A stretch of 64,000 nucleotides of DNA from NCBI RefSeq assembly GCF_041916735.1, contig NZ_JAYRYY010000012.1, one strand, 5' to 3'. Both the position numbers and the translations under genes were made by a program. The DNA is from Zoogloea sp016790385. GTDB taxonomy: Bacteria; Pseudomonadota; Gammaproteobacteria; Burkholderiales; Rhodocyclaceae. Shown here in pieces: positions 45,203-54,368 of the stretch (the first letter of the stretch is position 1; each line of letters starts with the position of its first letter). The notes beneath the pieces are model-generated. The model made no database searches and was not told the DNA's origin. It saw only the letters and a list, made by a program, of their open reading frames with translations.

Positions 45203-45541
45203 ATGAAGAAAATCGAAGCCGTGATCAAGCCCTTCAAGCTCGACGAGGTGCGCGAAGCCCTCTCCGAGGTGGGCATCACTGGCCTGACCGTCACCGAAGT
45301 GAAGGGCTTTGGCCGTCAGAAGGGGCACACCGAACTGTATCGCGGCGCTGAGTACGTGGTGGATTTCCTCCCCAAGATCAAGATCGAAGTGGTTGTCGCC
45401 CGCGATGTGGTCGAGCAGGCCGTCGAGGCCATCATCAAATCGGCCCGCACGGGCAAGATCGGCGACGGCAAGATCTTCGTCATGCCCGTTGAGCAGGTGG
45501 TGCGCATCCGCACCGGCGAGACGAACGAAGCGGCCATCTGA
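45203..45541 (+). CDS. glnB: Nitrogen regulatory protein PII
   Basis: The 112-residue PII protein is complete: MKKIEAVIKPFKLDEVREAL, the T-loop with the uridylylation site Tyr51 in LYRGAEYVVDF, and the second PII signature TGKIGDGKIFVMPVEQVVRIRTGE. PII trimers sense 2-oxoglutarate and ATP/ADP and control glutamine synthetase adenylylation and NtrB. No ammonium transporter gene (amtB) follows, so GlnB is a better name than GlnK. A good ribosome site (AAAGGAG) precedes the ATG, and a terminator follows at 45565. Confidence 0.96.
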   Translation: MKKIEAVIKPFKLDEVREALSEVGITGLTVTEVKGFGRQKGHTELYRGAEYVVDFLPKIKIEVVVARDVVEQAVEAIIKSARTGKIGDGKIFVMPVEQVVRIRTGETNEAAI

Positions 45542-45564
45542 GCCGTTTCCGTTTCTCGCTCCCG

Positions 45565-45590
45565 AGCCCGGCCCTGCCGGGCTTCTTTTT
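45565..45590 (+). terminator. Terminator after glnB
   Basis: An 8-bp stem (AGCCCGGC / GCCGGGCT, loop CCT) followed by TTCTTTTT lies 23 bases after the glnB stop and before gltX. Confidence 0.9.
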
Positions 45591-45634
45591 CTCCGGGTAA
45601 AATGCCGGGCTTTACGTTTGCCCGGATTCCCGTC

Positions 45635-47032
45635 ATGGCCACTCCTGTCCGTACCCGCTTCGCCCCCAGCCCTACCGGCTACCTGCACATCGGGGGGGCG
45701 CGCACGGCGCTGTTCTCATGGGCCTATGCCCGCCGCCATGGTGGCCGCTTCATCCTGCGCATTGAGGATACCGACGTGGCCCGGTCCACCCCCGAGGCGG
45801 TGCAGGCCATCCTTGATGGCATGAACTGGCTTGATCTGAAGTGGGATGAAGGCCCCTTCTACCAGATGCAGCGCATGGACCGGTACAAGGCCGTGATCCA
45901 GGAGATGCTGGCTGCCGGCTCCGCCTATCCCTGCTACATGCCGCCGGAGGAACTCGACGCCCTGCGCGAGGCCCAGCGCGCCCGGGGCGAAAAGCCGCGC
46001 TACGACGGGCGCTGGCGCCCCGAGGCCGGCAAGGTGCTGCCCGAGCCGCCAGCCGGGGTGACGCCGGTGATCCGTTTCCGCAACCCCGCCGAAGGTGTCG
46101 TGGCCTGGGATGATCTGGTCAAGGGACGCATCGAGATCAGCAACGCCGAGATGGACGATCTCATCATCGCCCGTGCCGACGGTACGCCCACCTACAACTT
46201 CTGCGTGGTGGTGGACGACTGGGACATGGGGATCACCCAGGTGATCCGCGGCGACGACCACGTCAATAACACCCCGCGCCAGATCAACATCCTCAAGGCC
46301 CTCGGGGCGGAAGTGCCGCAATATGCCCACCTGTCCATGATCCTGGGTGACGACGGCCAGAAACTTTCCAAGCGCCACGGTGCGGTAAGCGTCACCCAGT
46401 ACGATGACGATGGCTATCTGCCGGAAGCCGTCATCAACTATCTGGCCCGCCTGGGCTGGAGCCATGGGGACGATGAAATCTTCAGTCGTGAGCAACTGGT
46501 GGAATGGTTCGACCTGGATCACATCACGCCGTCAGCGGCCCAGTTCAATACCGAGAAGCTCAACTGGCTCAACGCCCACTACATCAAACAGGCCGACAAC
46601 GGCCGCCTGGCCGCCGATGTCAGCCGCCGCCTGGCCCGTCGCGGGGTCGATCCGGAAGCCGGCCCGGCCCTGGAGGCAATCATTGCGCTGTACAAGGACA
46701 GGGCGTCCACGCTCAATGCCCTGGCGGATGCGGCCGAGCCTTTTTATATCGACCTCCATCCGGCGCCGGAGCTGATTGCCCAGCACCTTACCGATCCCGC
46801 CCGGGAGGCCCTGGCCACCCTGCGGGCCCGGTTTGCCGACATGACGTGGGAGAAGCCGGCGCTCAATACGGCGATCAAGGAGACCTGCACGGCCCATGGG
46901 CTGAAGATGCCGCAGGTGGCGATCCCCTTGCGGGTCGCCATTCTTGGTCAGCCGCAAACACCGTCCATCGACGGGGTCCTTGAGACCATGGGCCGTGAGC
47001 AGGTGCTACGGCGCCTTGATCGGGTGCTCTGA
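45635..47032 (+). CDS. gltX: Glutamyl-tRNA synthetase
   Basis: GltX charges tRNA-Glu. The 465-residue enzyme has RFAPSPTGYLHIGGARTAL (the HIGH motif), ILRIEDTDVARSTPEA, DDHVNNTPRQINILKAL and the KMSKS motif as KLSKRHGAVSV, followed by the helical anticodon-binding part. The length is typical. The ATG at 45635 (MATPVRTRFAPSPTG) is the family start; the frame is open 11 codons earlier. A TAAAAT box lies 33 bases upstream. With glnS also present, this enzyme is probably the discriminating type that does not charge tRNA-Gln, but that needs tRNA-recognition data. Confidence 0.97.
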   Translation: MATPVRTRFAPSPTGYLHIGGARTALFSWAYARRHGGRFILRIEDTDVARSTPEAVQAILDGMNWLDLKWDEGPFYQMQRMDRYKAVIQEMLAAGSAYPCYMPPEELDALREAQRARGEKPRYDGRWRPEAGKVLPEPPAGVTPVIRFRNPAEGVVAWDDLVKGRIEISNAEMDDLIIARADGTPTYNFCVVVDDWDMGITQVIRGDDHVNNTPRQINILKALGAEVPQYAHLSMILGDDGQKLSKRHGAVSVTQYDDDGYLPEAVINYLARLGWSHGDDEIFSREQLVEWFDLDHITPSAAQFNTEKLNWLNAHYIKQADNGRLAADVSRRLARRGVDPEAGPALEAIIALYKDRASTLNALADAAEPFYIDLHPAPELIAQHLTDPAREALATLRARFADMTWEKPALNTAIKETCTAHGLKMPQVAIPLRVAILGQPQTPSIDGVLETMGREQVLRRLDRVL

Positions 47033-47160
47033 GCGTTCTGACGTAATTGAGTGGGCCGAGATGCGGCCGATCCAGAGCCGAATCCCGGCGGGGCTGCGTG
47101 GTACTTGAACGGATGCGGCGGTTTTCCGGAAGGCCTCCACCGCGTCATCCGGTGTAGAGG

Positions 47161-47937
47161 CTAGAACTGCGTCGCCGGCCGCGCCTGCCCACCCCCGGCC
47201 ACGATCTCGCCGTTGCGGACGCGCACCGGGTCGCCGTCGCGCCAGACGGGGGCGCTGCGTTGTTCGATGACCCGGCGGCTACCATCTTCCATGCGCACGG
47301 TGATCTGGTAGTGGGTGACCGCGCGGGTCCGTTTTTCCACCTCGTTGCCGGCAAAACCGCCAAGCACGGCGCCACCAATACGGGCGAGCTGCTTGCCGGA
47401 GCCTTCGCCCACCTGGTGACCGAGCACGCCTCCCAGGATCGCACCACCCACTGCGCCGATCCCCGATCCTTCGCCCTTCTGCTGGATGGCTTCGATGTGC
47501 TCAATGACGCCGCATTCCCGACACACGGGAGGCGCTTCGACAACGTGGCGCGGGCCGCCGGGCGGCGGCAAAGGCACCGCGTCGGGCGGCGGCGGAGTGT
47601 CGTGGGCGACGGCAGGGGACGGCTTGGCCGTGTCCCGGGGCGCGGCGGGTTTATGCGTCGGGCGCTCGGCCTTGGCCGGCTGGGCGACCTTGGGCGTCGG
47701 CTTTTCCGGGGCAAGTGCTTCAGGCGCTGTGATCGGGGCGGCGGCGATCCTTGCCGCCGGAGCCTCAAGGGCGGCGGGCGGGGCCACTACGGTTTCGGTG
47801 GTGGCGGGCGGCGTGCGGCTGAAATCGGGCAGCACGCCCGTGAGCTTGGCGACGCCGGCCAGACTTACGGCGGTGATTGAGGCGGCCGCAACCCACAGGG
47901 CGGGATGCAGCGAGGGGGGGCTCGAACGGGTATTCAT
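47161..47937 (-). CDS. Glycine-zipper (2TM) envelope protein
   Basis: The 258-residue protein has a short cytoplasmic start, one membrane helix (about 13-35, LWVAAASITAVSLAGVAKL), a Pro/Ala-rich linker (about 40-130), a Cys pair in VCRECGVIEHIEAIQQKGEG, and a glycine-zipper segment (about 160-200; GIGAVGGAILGGVLGHQVGEGSGK then GGAVLGGFAGNEVEK) of the Rick_17kDa/2TM type, and a small beta-rich end (ITVRMEDGSRRVIEQ, GDPVRVRNGEIV). Related proteins sit in the envelope and stabilise membranes. No precise role is known. It converges with gltX. Confidence 0.85.
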   Translation of the reverse strand: MNTRSSPPSLHPALWVAAASITAVSLAGVAKLTGVLPDFSRTPPATTETVVAPPAALEAPAARIAAAPITAPEALAPEKPTPKVAQPAKAERPTHKPAAPRDTAKPSPAVAHDTPPPPDAVPLPPPGGPRHVVEAPPVCRECGVIEHIEAIQQKGEGSGIGAVGGAILGGVLGHQVGEGSGKQLARIGGAVLGGFAGNEVEKRTRAVTHYQITVRMEDGSRRVIEQRSAPVWRDGDPVRVRNGEIVAGGGQARPATQF

Positions 47938-48029
47938 GGTGCGCTTCTCCTGGCAATGTAAGGAGAGTAACGCCCCGGCCGGACCTCCGGGGACAGGCGC
48001 AAAGGCCGCTTACAAAGTCGTTGTCGGGC

Positions 48030-49946
48030 CTATTCGTCGCCGCCACCGCCAGGGCGAGGGGGTTTGAGCAGGTAGCGGGCCGGGTCGAGGGCGTCCACCA
48101 GCTCGCGTTCGAGGGGGAGCGGGTCGCCGTCGATCAGACTGGCCAGCATTTCGCCAACCAGACTCGCCCACACCAGGCCGCGGGCGCCAAAGCCGGTTGC
48201 CGCGTAAAGACCGGGCAGTCGGGGGATGTCGGCCAGCGGTGTCGTACGCTCAATCGCGGCAACGGCGGGAACGGCGCCGACCATGGGGAGGCGGTCCGGC
48301 GACGCGGGGCGAAAACCCACTCGCCCGGCCAGGGTGGCGGGATCGAAGGGCTTTGCATAACCGGGCAGGATGAAATCGAGCTTGTCGAGGTTGTCCTGGT
48401 GTTCGGACTCGCGCAGCTCGGTACAGGTGTCATCGGCAACAAAAGTGGCGCCGGCGCAGCGCACGCCGTCCACCTCGGGGCTCACATAGCCCAGCCGGCA
48501 CACGACGACTTCCGGGGCGCTGCCAGGGCTGGCCGGCAAATGGGAAACCTGGCCGCGGGCCGGGCGCACGGGCAGGCTGGCTGCCTGGGGCAGGGCGCGG
48601 ATGCCCACGCCGTTGGCCAGCACCAGGACGGCGGCCCGCGCGATCTCGCTGCCTTGGGCATCCATGGCATGCCAGCCATCGTCGTGTTGGTTGAGCTGCG
48701 TCAGGCGACGCCCCATGAGTAGGGTGATTTGGTTGGCGCCAGCGGCGAGATTGGCGGCGCACAGACTGGGGGGCTGAATCCACCCGCCGCCTGGAAACCA
48801 CCATCCCCCGGCGTCCAGTGGCCAACCGGCGAGCTGCGAGGCTTCGTCCTTGTCGACGAAACGCAAGTAGTCTGTGGGGGGCAGAAGAGCATCCACCACG
48901 GCTTTTTGCTTGCCCTCCTGTTTGGCATCCCGGCCCAGGTGCAGGACGCCGGTGGGCGACCAGCGGACGGGATGACCGGCCCGGGCCAGGGCGTCGAGAT
49001 GACGCCGGCCATACAGAAAGCCGGCCCGCGTGATGCGGGCGAGGCGGTTGTCGTCCAGGCTGGGCAGGGGGCGGAATACACCGGCCCTGTTGCCCGAGGC
49101 GCCTTGCCCCGGTTTGTCCGCCTCGTCAATGATGGATACCTGCCAGCCCCGGGCGGCGAGCCTTTCGGCGACCGAGGTGCCAGCCACGCCGGCCCCGATC
49201 ACCAGGGCGGTACGGGAAGTGGCCTGGGCCAGACTCGGATTCCCGTTTGCGAAACGGCCGGTCAGCATCTCGCGCTTGCCCCCAAAGCCGGCCCGACGTT
49301 CCAGCCCGAAGCCAGCGGCTTCCAGCCCCCGCCTGACGTGGCCGGTCACTGACCAGGTGGCCAGACTGGCGCCGGGGGCAGCCAGGCGGGCGAGCTGGCC
49401 GAAGATAGCGGGCGACCATAGGTCGGGGTTGCGGGCCGGGGAGAAACCGTCCAGGTAGAAGGCGTCGGCTTGCGCCACAAGCTGGGGGAGGAATTCAAGG
49501 GCATCACCGAAGGCGAGGGTCAGGGTGACCCGGCCATGGTCCAGGTGAAGCCGGTGAATTCCGGGTAGCAGGGCGGGCCAGCTTTGGCGGAGTTCGTCGG
49601 CAAGGGCGGCCAGCTCAGGCCAGGCCGCATGCAGTCGGGCCAGGTCGGCGGTTTGGAAGGGGTGCTTCTCGATGGAGATGAAATCAAGCCTGTTGCTGCG
49701 GGCCGGATCGTCTCTCCAGGCTTTCCAGGTGGCGAGGAAGTTGAGTCCGAGCCCGAATCCGGTTTCGATGATGACCCAGCGATGCCTGCCCCGCCAGCGC
49801 TCCGGCAGGCCGTTGCCCTCGAGAAAGACGTGCCGTGCCTGGCCCAGGCCGCCGGCGCTGGTGTGGTAGACGTCGTCGAAGACGGATGAATAGGGGGTGC
49901 CATCGGGAGCTAAGGAGAGGACGGCGGGCTGGATGGGTGCGGGCAT
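48030..49946 (-). CDS. mnmC: Bifunctional tRNA (mnm5s2U34) methyltransferase/oxidoreductase MnmC
   Basis: MnmC completes the wobble base mnm5s2U in tRNA. The 638-residue protein has both halves: the N-terminal SAM-dependent methyltransferase (about 1-245; PYSSVFDDVYHTSAGGLGQARHVFLEGNGL, IETGFGLGLNFLATW, FYLDGFSPARNPDLWSP) and the C-terminal FAD-dependent oxidoreductase (about 260-638; VIGAGVAGTSVAERLAARGW and a near-C-terminal GLYAATGFGARGLVWASL). The length is close to that of E. coli MnmC. The ATG at 49946 is preferred because PAPIQPAVLSLAPDGTPYSSVF fits the family. It is divergent from pepN. Confidence 0.95.
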   Translation of the reverse strand: MPAPIQPAVLSLAPDGTPYSSVFDDVYHTSAGGLGQARHVFLEGNGLPERWRGRHRWVIIETGFGLGLNFLATWKAWRDDPARSNRLDFISIEKHPFQTADLARLHAAWPELAALADELRQSWPALLPGIHRLHLDHGRVTLTLAFGDALEFLPQLVAQADAFYLDGFSPARNPDLWSPAIFGQLARLAAPGASLATWSVTGHVRRGLEAAGFGLERRAGFGGKREMLTGRFANGNPSLAQATSRTALVIGAGVAGTSVAERLAARGWQVSIIDEADKPGQGASGNRAGVFRPLPSLDDNRLARITRAGFLYGRRHLDALARAGHPVRWSPTGVLHLGRDAKQEGKQKAVVDALLPPTDYLRFVDKDEASQLAGWPLDAGGWWFPGGGWIQPPSLCAANLAAGANQITLLMGRRLTQLNQHDDGWHAMDAQGSEIARAAVLVLANGVGIRALPQAASLPVRPARGQVSHLPASPGSAPEVVVCRLGYVSPEVDGVRCAGATFVADDTCTELRESEHQDNLDKLDFILPGYAKPFDPATLAGRVGFRPASPDRLPMVGAVPAVAAIERTTPLADIPRLPGLYAATGFGARGLVWASLVGEMLASLIDGDPLPLERELVDALDPARYLLKPPRPGGGGDE

Positions 49947-50088
49947 GGTGTCGGGTGAGGGGCGTACCCGTGGGATGGGGGCAGCCCTCAATTTTCGCCC
50001 AGGGAAACAAATTTTGGGGCAAAGAAAAGGCCTGGGGCCGCGCGGGTTAGAATCCGCCGCAGTCAAAGCAACAACAAGGAATGTTCCC

Positions 50089-52779
50089 ATGCGTACCCAA
50101 CAAGGCACCCCGGTCCGTCGTGACGCCTATCAGCCGCTGGCGTATCAGGTGGCAACCGTGGATCTGGATTTCAGCCTCGACCCCAAGGCCACCGTGGTGA
50201 CCAACCGCATGCGCTGCGTGCGCAATCCCGACGCGCTCCCCGGCCCTGTCTTTCTGTACGGCGAGTCCCTCGTCTGCGAGTCGGTGCGCATTGATGGTGC
50301 CGCGCCAGCCGAGGGGCAGGTGCGCATGGTGGACGGGGGGATGGAGATCACGGTGGATGCCGACGAGGTGGCGCTGGAGATCGTGACCCGCATCGATCCC
50401 TCCGCCAACCTGACTCTTTCGGGCCTCTACCAGTCGCGTGGCGGCTACTACACCCAGTGCGAGGCCGAGGGCTTTCGGCGCATCACCTACTTCCCCGACC
50501 GCCCTGACGTGATGGCCCGCTACACGGTGCGCCTGGAGGCCGACGCCGCCAGCTGTCCGGTACTGCTGTCCAACGGCAACCTGCTCGAAACCGGCACGCT
50601 GCCGGGCGGCCGCCACTTTGCGCGCTGGGAGGACCCCTTTCTCAAGCCGTCCTACCTGTTTGCCCTGGTGGCCGCCGACCTGAAGGCCCTGGAGCGCAAG
50701 GTCAATACGATGAGCGGTCGCGAGGTTCTGCTCCAGGTGTGGGTGGAAGCCCGCGATCTGGACCGGGTGGGCCATGCCATGGATTCGCTGATCCATTCCC
50801 TGCGCTGGGACGAAGAGGTGTTCGGGCTGGAACTCGATCTGGACCGCTTCATGATCGTTGCGGTGTCGGATTTCAATATGGGGGCCATGGAGAACAAGGG
50901 CCTCAACATCTTCAATACCAAGTACGTGCTGGCCAACCCGGACACGGGCACCGACCAGGACTTCGAAAACGTTGAAAGCGTGGTAGCCCACGAATATTTC
51001 CACAACTGGACAGGCAATCGTGTCACCTGCCGGGATTGGTTCCAGCTGACCCTGAAGGAGGGGCTCACCGTCTTCCGCGACCAGCAGTTCACTGCCGACA
51101 TGATGGCCCGTGCGTCGGATTCGCCCGCCGCGGCGGCGTCGGCCCGGGCCGTGACGCGCATCGCCAATGTGCGTGGGCTGCGCTCGGCGCAGTTCCCCGA
51201 GGATGCGGGCCCGATGGCCCATCCCATCCGTCCGGACAGCTACCAGGAAATCAACAATTTCTATACCGCCACGGTGTACCAGAAGGGCGCCGAGGTCATC
51301 CGCATGCTGCATACCCTGCTGGGCACGGAGGGTTTCCGCAATGGCATGGATCTTTACTTCTCCTACCATGACGGTCAGGCGGTGACCTGCGACGACTTCG
51401 TGGGCTGCATGGCCGAGGCCAATGGCGTCGATCTGGATCTGTTTATGGGCTGGTACAGCCAGGCCGGCACGCCCCGCCTGAAGGCCGAGGGGCGCTACGA
51501 TGCCGCCACCCGTTGCTATGCGCTGACCCTGTCCCAGCACACCCCGCCAACACCCGGCCAGCCGGACAAGCCGGCCCTGCACATTCCCGTTGCGGTCGGT
51601 CTGATCGGTCCGGATGGTGCCGATCTGCCCCTGCTGCTGGAGGGGGAAGTCCGCGGCGCCGACAGCACCCGTGTGCTTGAACTCAAGGAAACCAGCCGGA
51701 CCTGGTGTTTCACCGGCATCGACGTCGAACCCGTGCCGTCCGTCCTGCGCGGCTTTTCCGCCCCTGTGATTCTCGAGGTGGATGAGGACGACACCCGCCT
51801 GGCTTTCCGCATGGCCCACGACAGCGACCCATTCAACCGCTGGGATGCCGCCCAGCGCTACATGGAGCGGGTGGTGCTCGCCCTGGCTGCCGATGCAGCG
51901 GCCGGACGCCCGATGGTGCTGCCCCAGGCCTTTGGCCATGCCTTCCGTGCCTTGCTGGTGAACGACAGCCTTGACCCCGGTTTCGTCGCCGAAACCCTGG
52001 CCCTGCCCTCCGAAACCTACCTGCTCGAGCGTATGCAGCCGGCAGACCCGGCACCCCTGCGCGCGGCCTTGATCCACGTGAGCCGGGAGTTGGGTCAGGC
52101 GCTCCAGGCGGATTTCCTGACGCGCTACATGAATCTGGAGGTGGACGGGGATTACCGCTACCACCCGGCGGATGCGGGCCGCCGATCCCTGCGCAATCTG
52201 TGCCTGCGCTACATGATGGCGTGGGGTGGCCCGACGGCGGTGCAGTTGGCCAATCTGCAATTCACAAGCGCTGGAAACATGACTGAGCGCTACGGCGCCC
52301 TGGCGGCCCTGGTGCAGAGCGATGCGCCGGAACGCATCGATGCCCTGGCCGCCTTCCATGCGCGTTATCGGGATGATGCCCTGGTGCTCGACAAGTGGTT
52401 CCAGTTGCAGGCCGGCGCCTGGCGCTGGTCGAAGTCGGCGCCGGCGACATTGGATCAGGTGCGCACCTTGATGGGTAACCCGGCTTTCAGCCTTTCCAAT
52501 CCCAACAAGGTTTATGCGCTGCTGGGGGCGTATTTCAAGGCCAATGCGGCGGAGTTTCACCGGGAGGATGGCGCCGGCTATGCCTTCTGGGCGGAACAGG
52601 TGATTGCCCTCAACCGCAGCAATCCGCAGGTAGCCTCGCGCATGGCCCGGGCCTTGGAGGGCTGGCGCAAGTTCACACCGGAGATTCAGGCGCGGATTCG
52701 TGTGGCGCTGGAATCGGTGGCGGCCGAGGAAGGGCTGTCGCCCGATGTGGCCGAGATCATCGGCAAGGCGCTGGCCTGA
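50089..52779 (+). CDS. pepN: Aminopeptidase N (M1 family)
   Basis: PepN removes N-terminal residues from peptides in the cytoplasm. The 896-residue protein shows the M1 exopeptidase motif GAMENKGLNIF and the zinc site HEYFH (His301, Glu302, His305) with the third ligand Glu324 in LKEGLTVF. The length and the C-terminal helical part (about 560-896) fit the E. coli-type PepN. A ribosome site AAGGA lies 8 bases before the ATG at 50089. No signal peptide is present. It is followed by a symmetric hairpin at 52787. Confidence 0.97.
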   Translation: MRTQQGTPVRRDAYQPLAYQVATVDLDFSLDPKATVVTNRMRCVRNPDALPGPVFLYGESLVCESVRIDGAAPAEGQVRMVDGGMEITVDADEVALEIVTRIDPSANLTLSGLYQSRGGYYTQCEAEGFRRITYFPDRPDVMARYTVRLEADAASCPVLLSNGNLLETGTLPGGRHFARWEDPFLKPSYLFALVAADLKALERKVNTMSGREVLLQVWVEARDLDRVGHAMDSLIHSLRWDEEVFGLELDLDRFMIVAVSDFNMGAMENKGLNIFNTKYVLANPDTGTDQDFENVESVVAHEYFHNWTGNRVTCRDWFQLTLKEGLTVFRDQQFTADMMARASDSPAAAASARAVTRIANVRGLRSAQFPEDAGPMAHPIRPDSYQEINNFYTATVYQKGAEVIRMLHTLLGTEGFRNGMDLYFSYHDGQAVTCDDFVGCMAEANGVDLDLFMGWYSQAGTPRLKAEGRYDAATRCYALTLSQHTPPTPGQPDKPALHIPVAVGLIGPDGADLPLLLEGEVRGADSTRVLELKETSRTWCFTGIDVEPVPSVLRGFSAPVILEVDEDDTRLAFRMAHDSDPFNRWDAAQRYMERVVLALAADAAAGRPMVLPQAFGHAFRALLVNDSLDPGFVAETLALPSETYLLERMQPADPAPLRAALIHVSRELGQALQADFLTRYMNLEVDGDYRYHPADAGRRSLRNLCLRYMMAWGGPTAVQLANLQFTSAGNMTERYGALAALVQSDAPERIDALAAFHARYRDDALVLDKWFQLQAGAWRWSKSAPATLDQVRTLMGNPAFSLSNPNKVYALLGAYFKANAAEFHREDGAGYAFWAEQVIALNRSNPQVASRMARALEGWRKFTPEIQARIRVALESVAAEEGLSPDVAEIIGKALA

Positions 52780-52786
52780 ACCACCA

Positions 52787-52814
52787 GATGCCTGGCCCGC
52801 GCGGGCCAGGCATC
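52787..52814. terminator. Perfect 14-bp palindrome between convergent pepN and wecE
   Basis: GATGCCTGGCCCGC and its exact complement meet without a spacer, 8 bases past the pepN stop and 11 bases from the end of the aminotransferase gene. It lacks a T tract but can form a strong hairpin in either RNA, so it probably ends transcription from both sides. Confidence 0.65.
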
Positions 52815-52824
52815 CGGGCGGGCC

Positions 52825-53949
52825 TTACAGGGACGACAGGACGTGCTGGATCACCTCGGCCTGGACTTCCTCCAGGCCGACCCACAGAGGCAGGCGGACA
52901 AGGCGGTCGGCCATTTCGTTGGTCACCGGCAGATCGCCGTGGGCGCGGCCATACCGCTGACCGGCGGGCGCGCTGTGCAGCGGGATGTAGTGAAACACGG
53001 TGTTGATGCCCACTTTGCGCAGCTTGTCGATGAAGGCCGTGCGATGGGCCAGATCGGGCAGCAGGATGTAATACATGTGGGCATTGTGGGCGCAGTGGGC
53101 GGGCACGACAGGCCGACGCAGCTTGCCGGCCTTCTCCGCTTCGGCCAGCCACTGGTGGTAGGTGTTCCAGATCGCAAGGCGCTGACGGGTGATGCTGTCG
53201 GCTTCCTCGATCTGGGCGGCCAGGAAAGCCGCGATGATTTCGCCCGGCAGGTAGGATGAGCCGATATCCACCCAGGTGTATTTATCCACCTGCCCCCGGA
53301 AGAACTGGGAGCGGTTGGTGCCTTTCTCGCGGATGATTTCCGCCCTTTCGGCGTAATGGGGGGCATTCACCAGCAGAGCGCCGCCTTCTCCTGAGATGAT
53401 GTTCTTGGTCTCGTGGAAGGACAGGGTGCCCATGTGGCCGATGGCACCCAGCGGACGGCCCTTGTAATTGGCCATCACGGCCTGCGCGGCATCTTCGATC
53501 ACCAGCAGTTTGTGCTGGTTGGCAATGGCCATGATGGTGTCCATCTCGCAGCCGACACCCGCGTAGTGCACCGGGGCAATCGCCCGGGTGCGCTCGGTAA
53601 TGGCCGCTTCGATCAGGTTTTCGTCGATGTTCAGGGTGTCCGGGCGGATATCCACGAACACGGGCACCGCGCCGCGCAGGGCGAAGGCATTGGCCGTCGA
53701 CACAAAGGTATACGAGGGCATGATGACCTCGTCGCCGGGCTGGATGTCGGCAAGGATGGCGGCCATCTCAAGGGCGGCCGTGCACGAGTGGGTCAGCAGG
53801 GCCTTGCCTGCGCCGGTGCGCGCCTCCAGCCAGCGGGAACAGCGTTTGGTGAAGCTGCCGTCGCCGGCAAGATGGCCATTGGCATGGGCCTGGGCGATGT
53901 TCCAGAGTTCCTTGCCCGTCATGTAGGGCTTGTTGAAGGGGATGTTCAT
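52825..53949 (-). CDS. wecE: dTDP-4-amino-4,6-dideoxygalactose transaminase (WecE/RffA type)
   Basis: The 374-residue PLP enzyme matches the WecE group of the DegT/DnrJ/EryC1/StrS family: IPFNKPYMTGKELWNIAQ, LLTHSCTAALEMAAILADIQPGDEV, MPSYTFVSTANAFALRG, and the Lys that forms the internal aldimine in SFHETKN, then GTNRSQFFRGQVDKYTW. WecE makes dTDP-Fuc4N from dTDP-4-keto-6-deoxyglucose. In enterobacteria this sugar goes into enterobacterial common antigen. Here the gene begins a different context: GtrA, GNAT and GT2 genes with overlapping ends, and no rml or wec genes. It is the last gene transcribed in that operon. The enzyme name is well supported; the final glycan is unknown. Confidence 0.92.
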   Translation of the reverse strand: MNIPFNKPYMTGKELWNIAQAHANGHLAGDGSFTKRCSRWLEARTGAGKALLTHSCTAALEMAAILADIQPGDEVIMPSYTFVSTANAFALRGAVPVFVDIRPDTLNIDENLIEAAITERTRAIAPVHYAGVGCEMDTIMAIANQHKLLVIEDAAQAVMANYKGRPLGAIGHMGTLSFHETKNIISGEGGALLVNAPHYAERAEIIREKGTNRSQFFRGQVDKYTWVDIGSSYLPGEIIAAFLAAQIEEADSITRQRLAIWNTYHQWLAEAEKAGKLRRPVVPAHCAHNAHMYYILLPDLAHRTAFIDKLRKVGINTVFHYIPLHSAPAGQRYGRAHGDLPVTNEMADRLVRLPLWVGLEEVQAEVIQHVLSSL

Positions 53950-54368
53950 AGACTCGGCGTGGTGGTGGTGGCGGGCGTGGACGTGTCGGTGCGGAAGACC
54001 CAGAGCTTCTGTAGCAGGAAAAGCAGTGCCGCGGTACAGATGATCAGGATGCCCTGGACGATCTGATGCGGGTGGCCGAGACGATCAACCAGCAGGTACA
54101 GCGCCGCCAGGTTGAATAGGTAACCCAGACCGTAGCTGATGCAGTAGCGAACGAAGGCCGGCCCATGGGTGCCGCCATGGCGGAAGGACCAGGTCTTGTT
54201 GAAATAGAAGGTCTGGATGACACCCAGGGCGTACAGCAGGCTCATGGCCAGCTTGGGCTCGAGGCCTGCGCCGGTGAGTGCCAGATAGGCGAGGTAGAGC
54301 AGCGCGTTGGACGCGATGCCAACCACAGCGTAGCGGACCAATTGCCCCAGGGCGGCGTTGCCTTTCAT
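53946..54368 (-). CDS. GtrA-family small membrane protein, putative lipid-linked sugar flippase
   Basis: The 140-residue protein has four hydrophobic helices and the GtrA pattern: GQLVRYAVVGIASNALLYLAYL, MSLLYALGVIQTFYFNKTWSFRHGG, FVRYCISYGLGYLFN and a final KLWVFR. GtrA proteins are thought to flip undecaprenyl-phosphate sugars made by GtrB-type transferases, such as the GT2 protein encoded here. ATGA overlaps both neighbours (wecE and GNAT). The family is clear; the cargo is inferred. Confidence 0.9.
   Translation of the reverse strand: MKGNAALGQLVRYAVVGIASNALLYLAYLALTGAGLEPKLAMSLLYALGVIQTFYFNKTWSFRHGGTHGPAFVRYCISYGLGYLFNLAALYLLVDRLGHPHQIVQGILIICTAALLFLLQKLWVFRTDTSTPATTTTPSL

Noticed and set aside
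47033..47160. Imperfect inverted repeat between gltX and the glycine-zipper gene
   Set aside because: Arms match at about 10 of 12 positions only and there is no T tract; could be chance.
50047..52560. 837-codon minus-strand frame opposite pepN
   Set aside because: Antisense shadow of a GC-rich gene; pepN on the plus strand has full M1 peptidase motifs.
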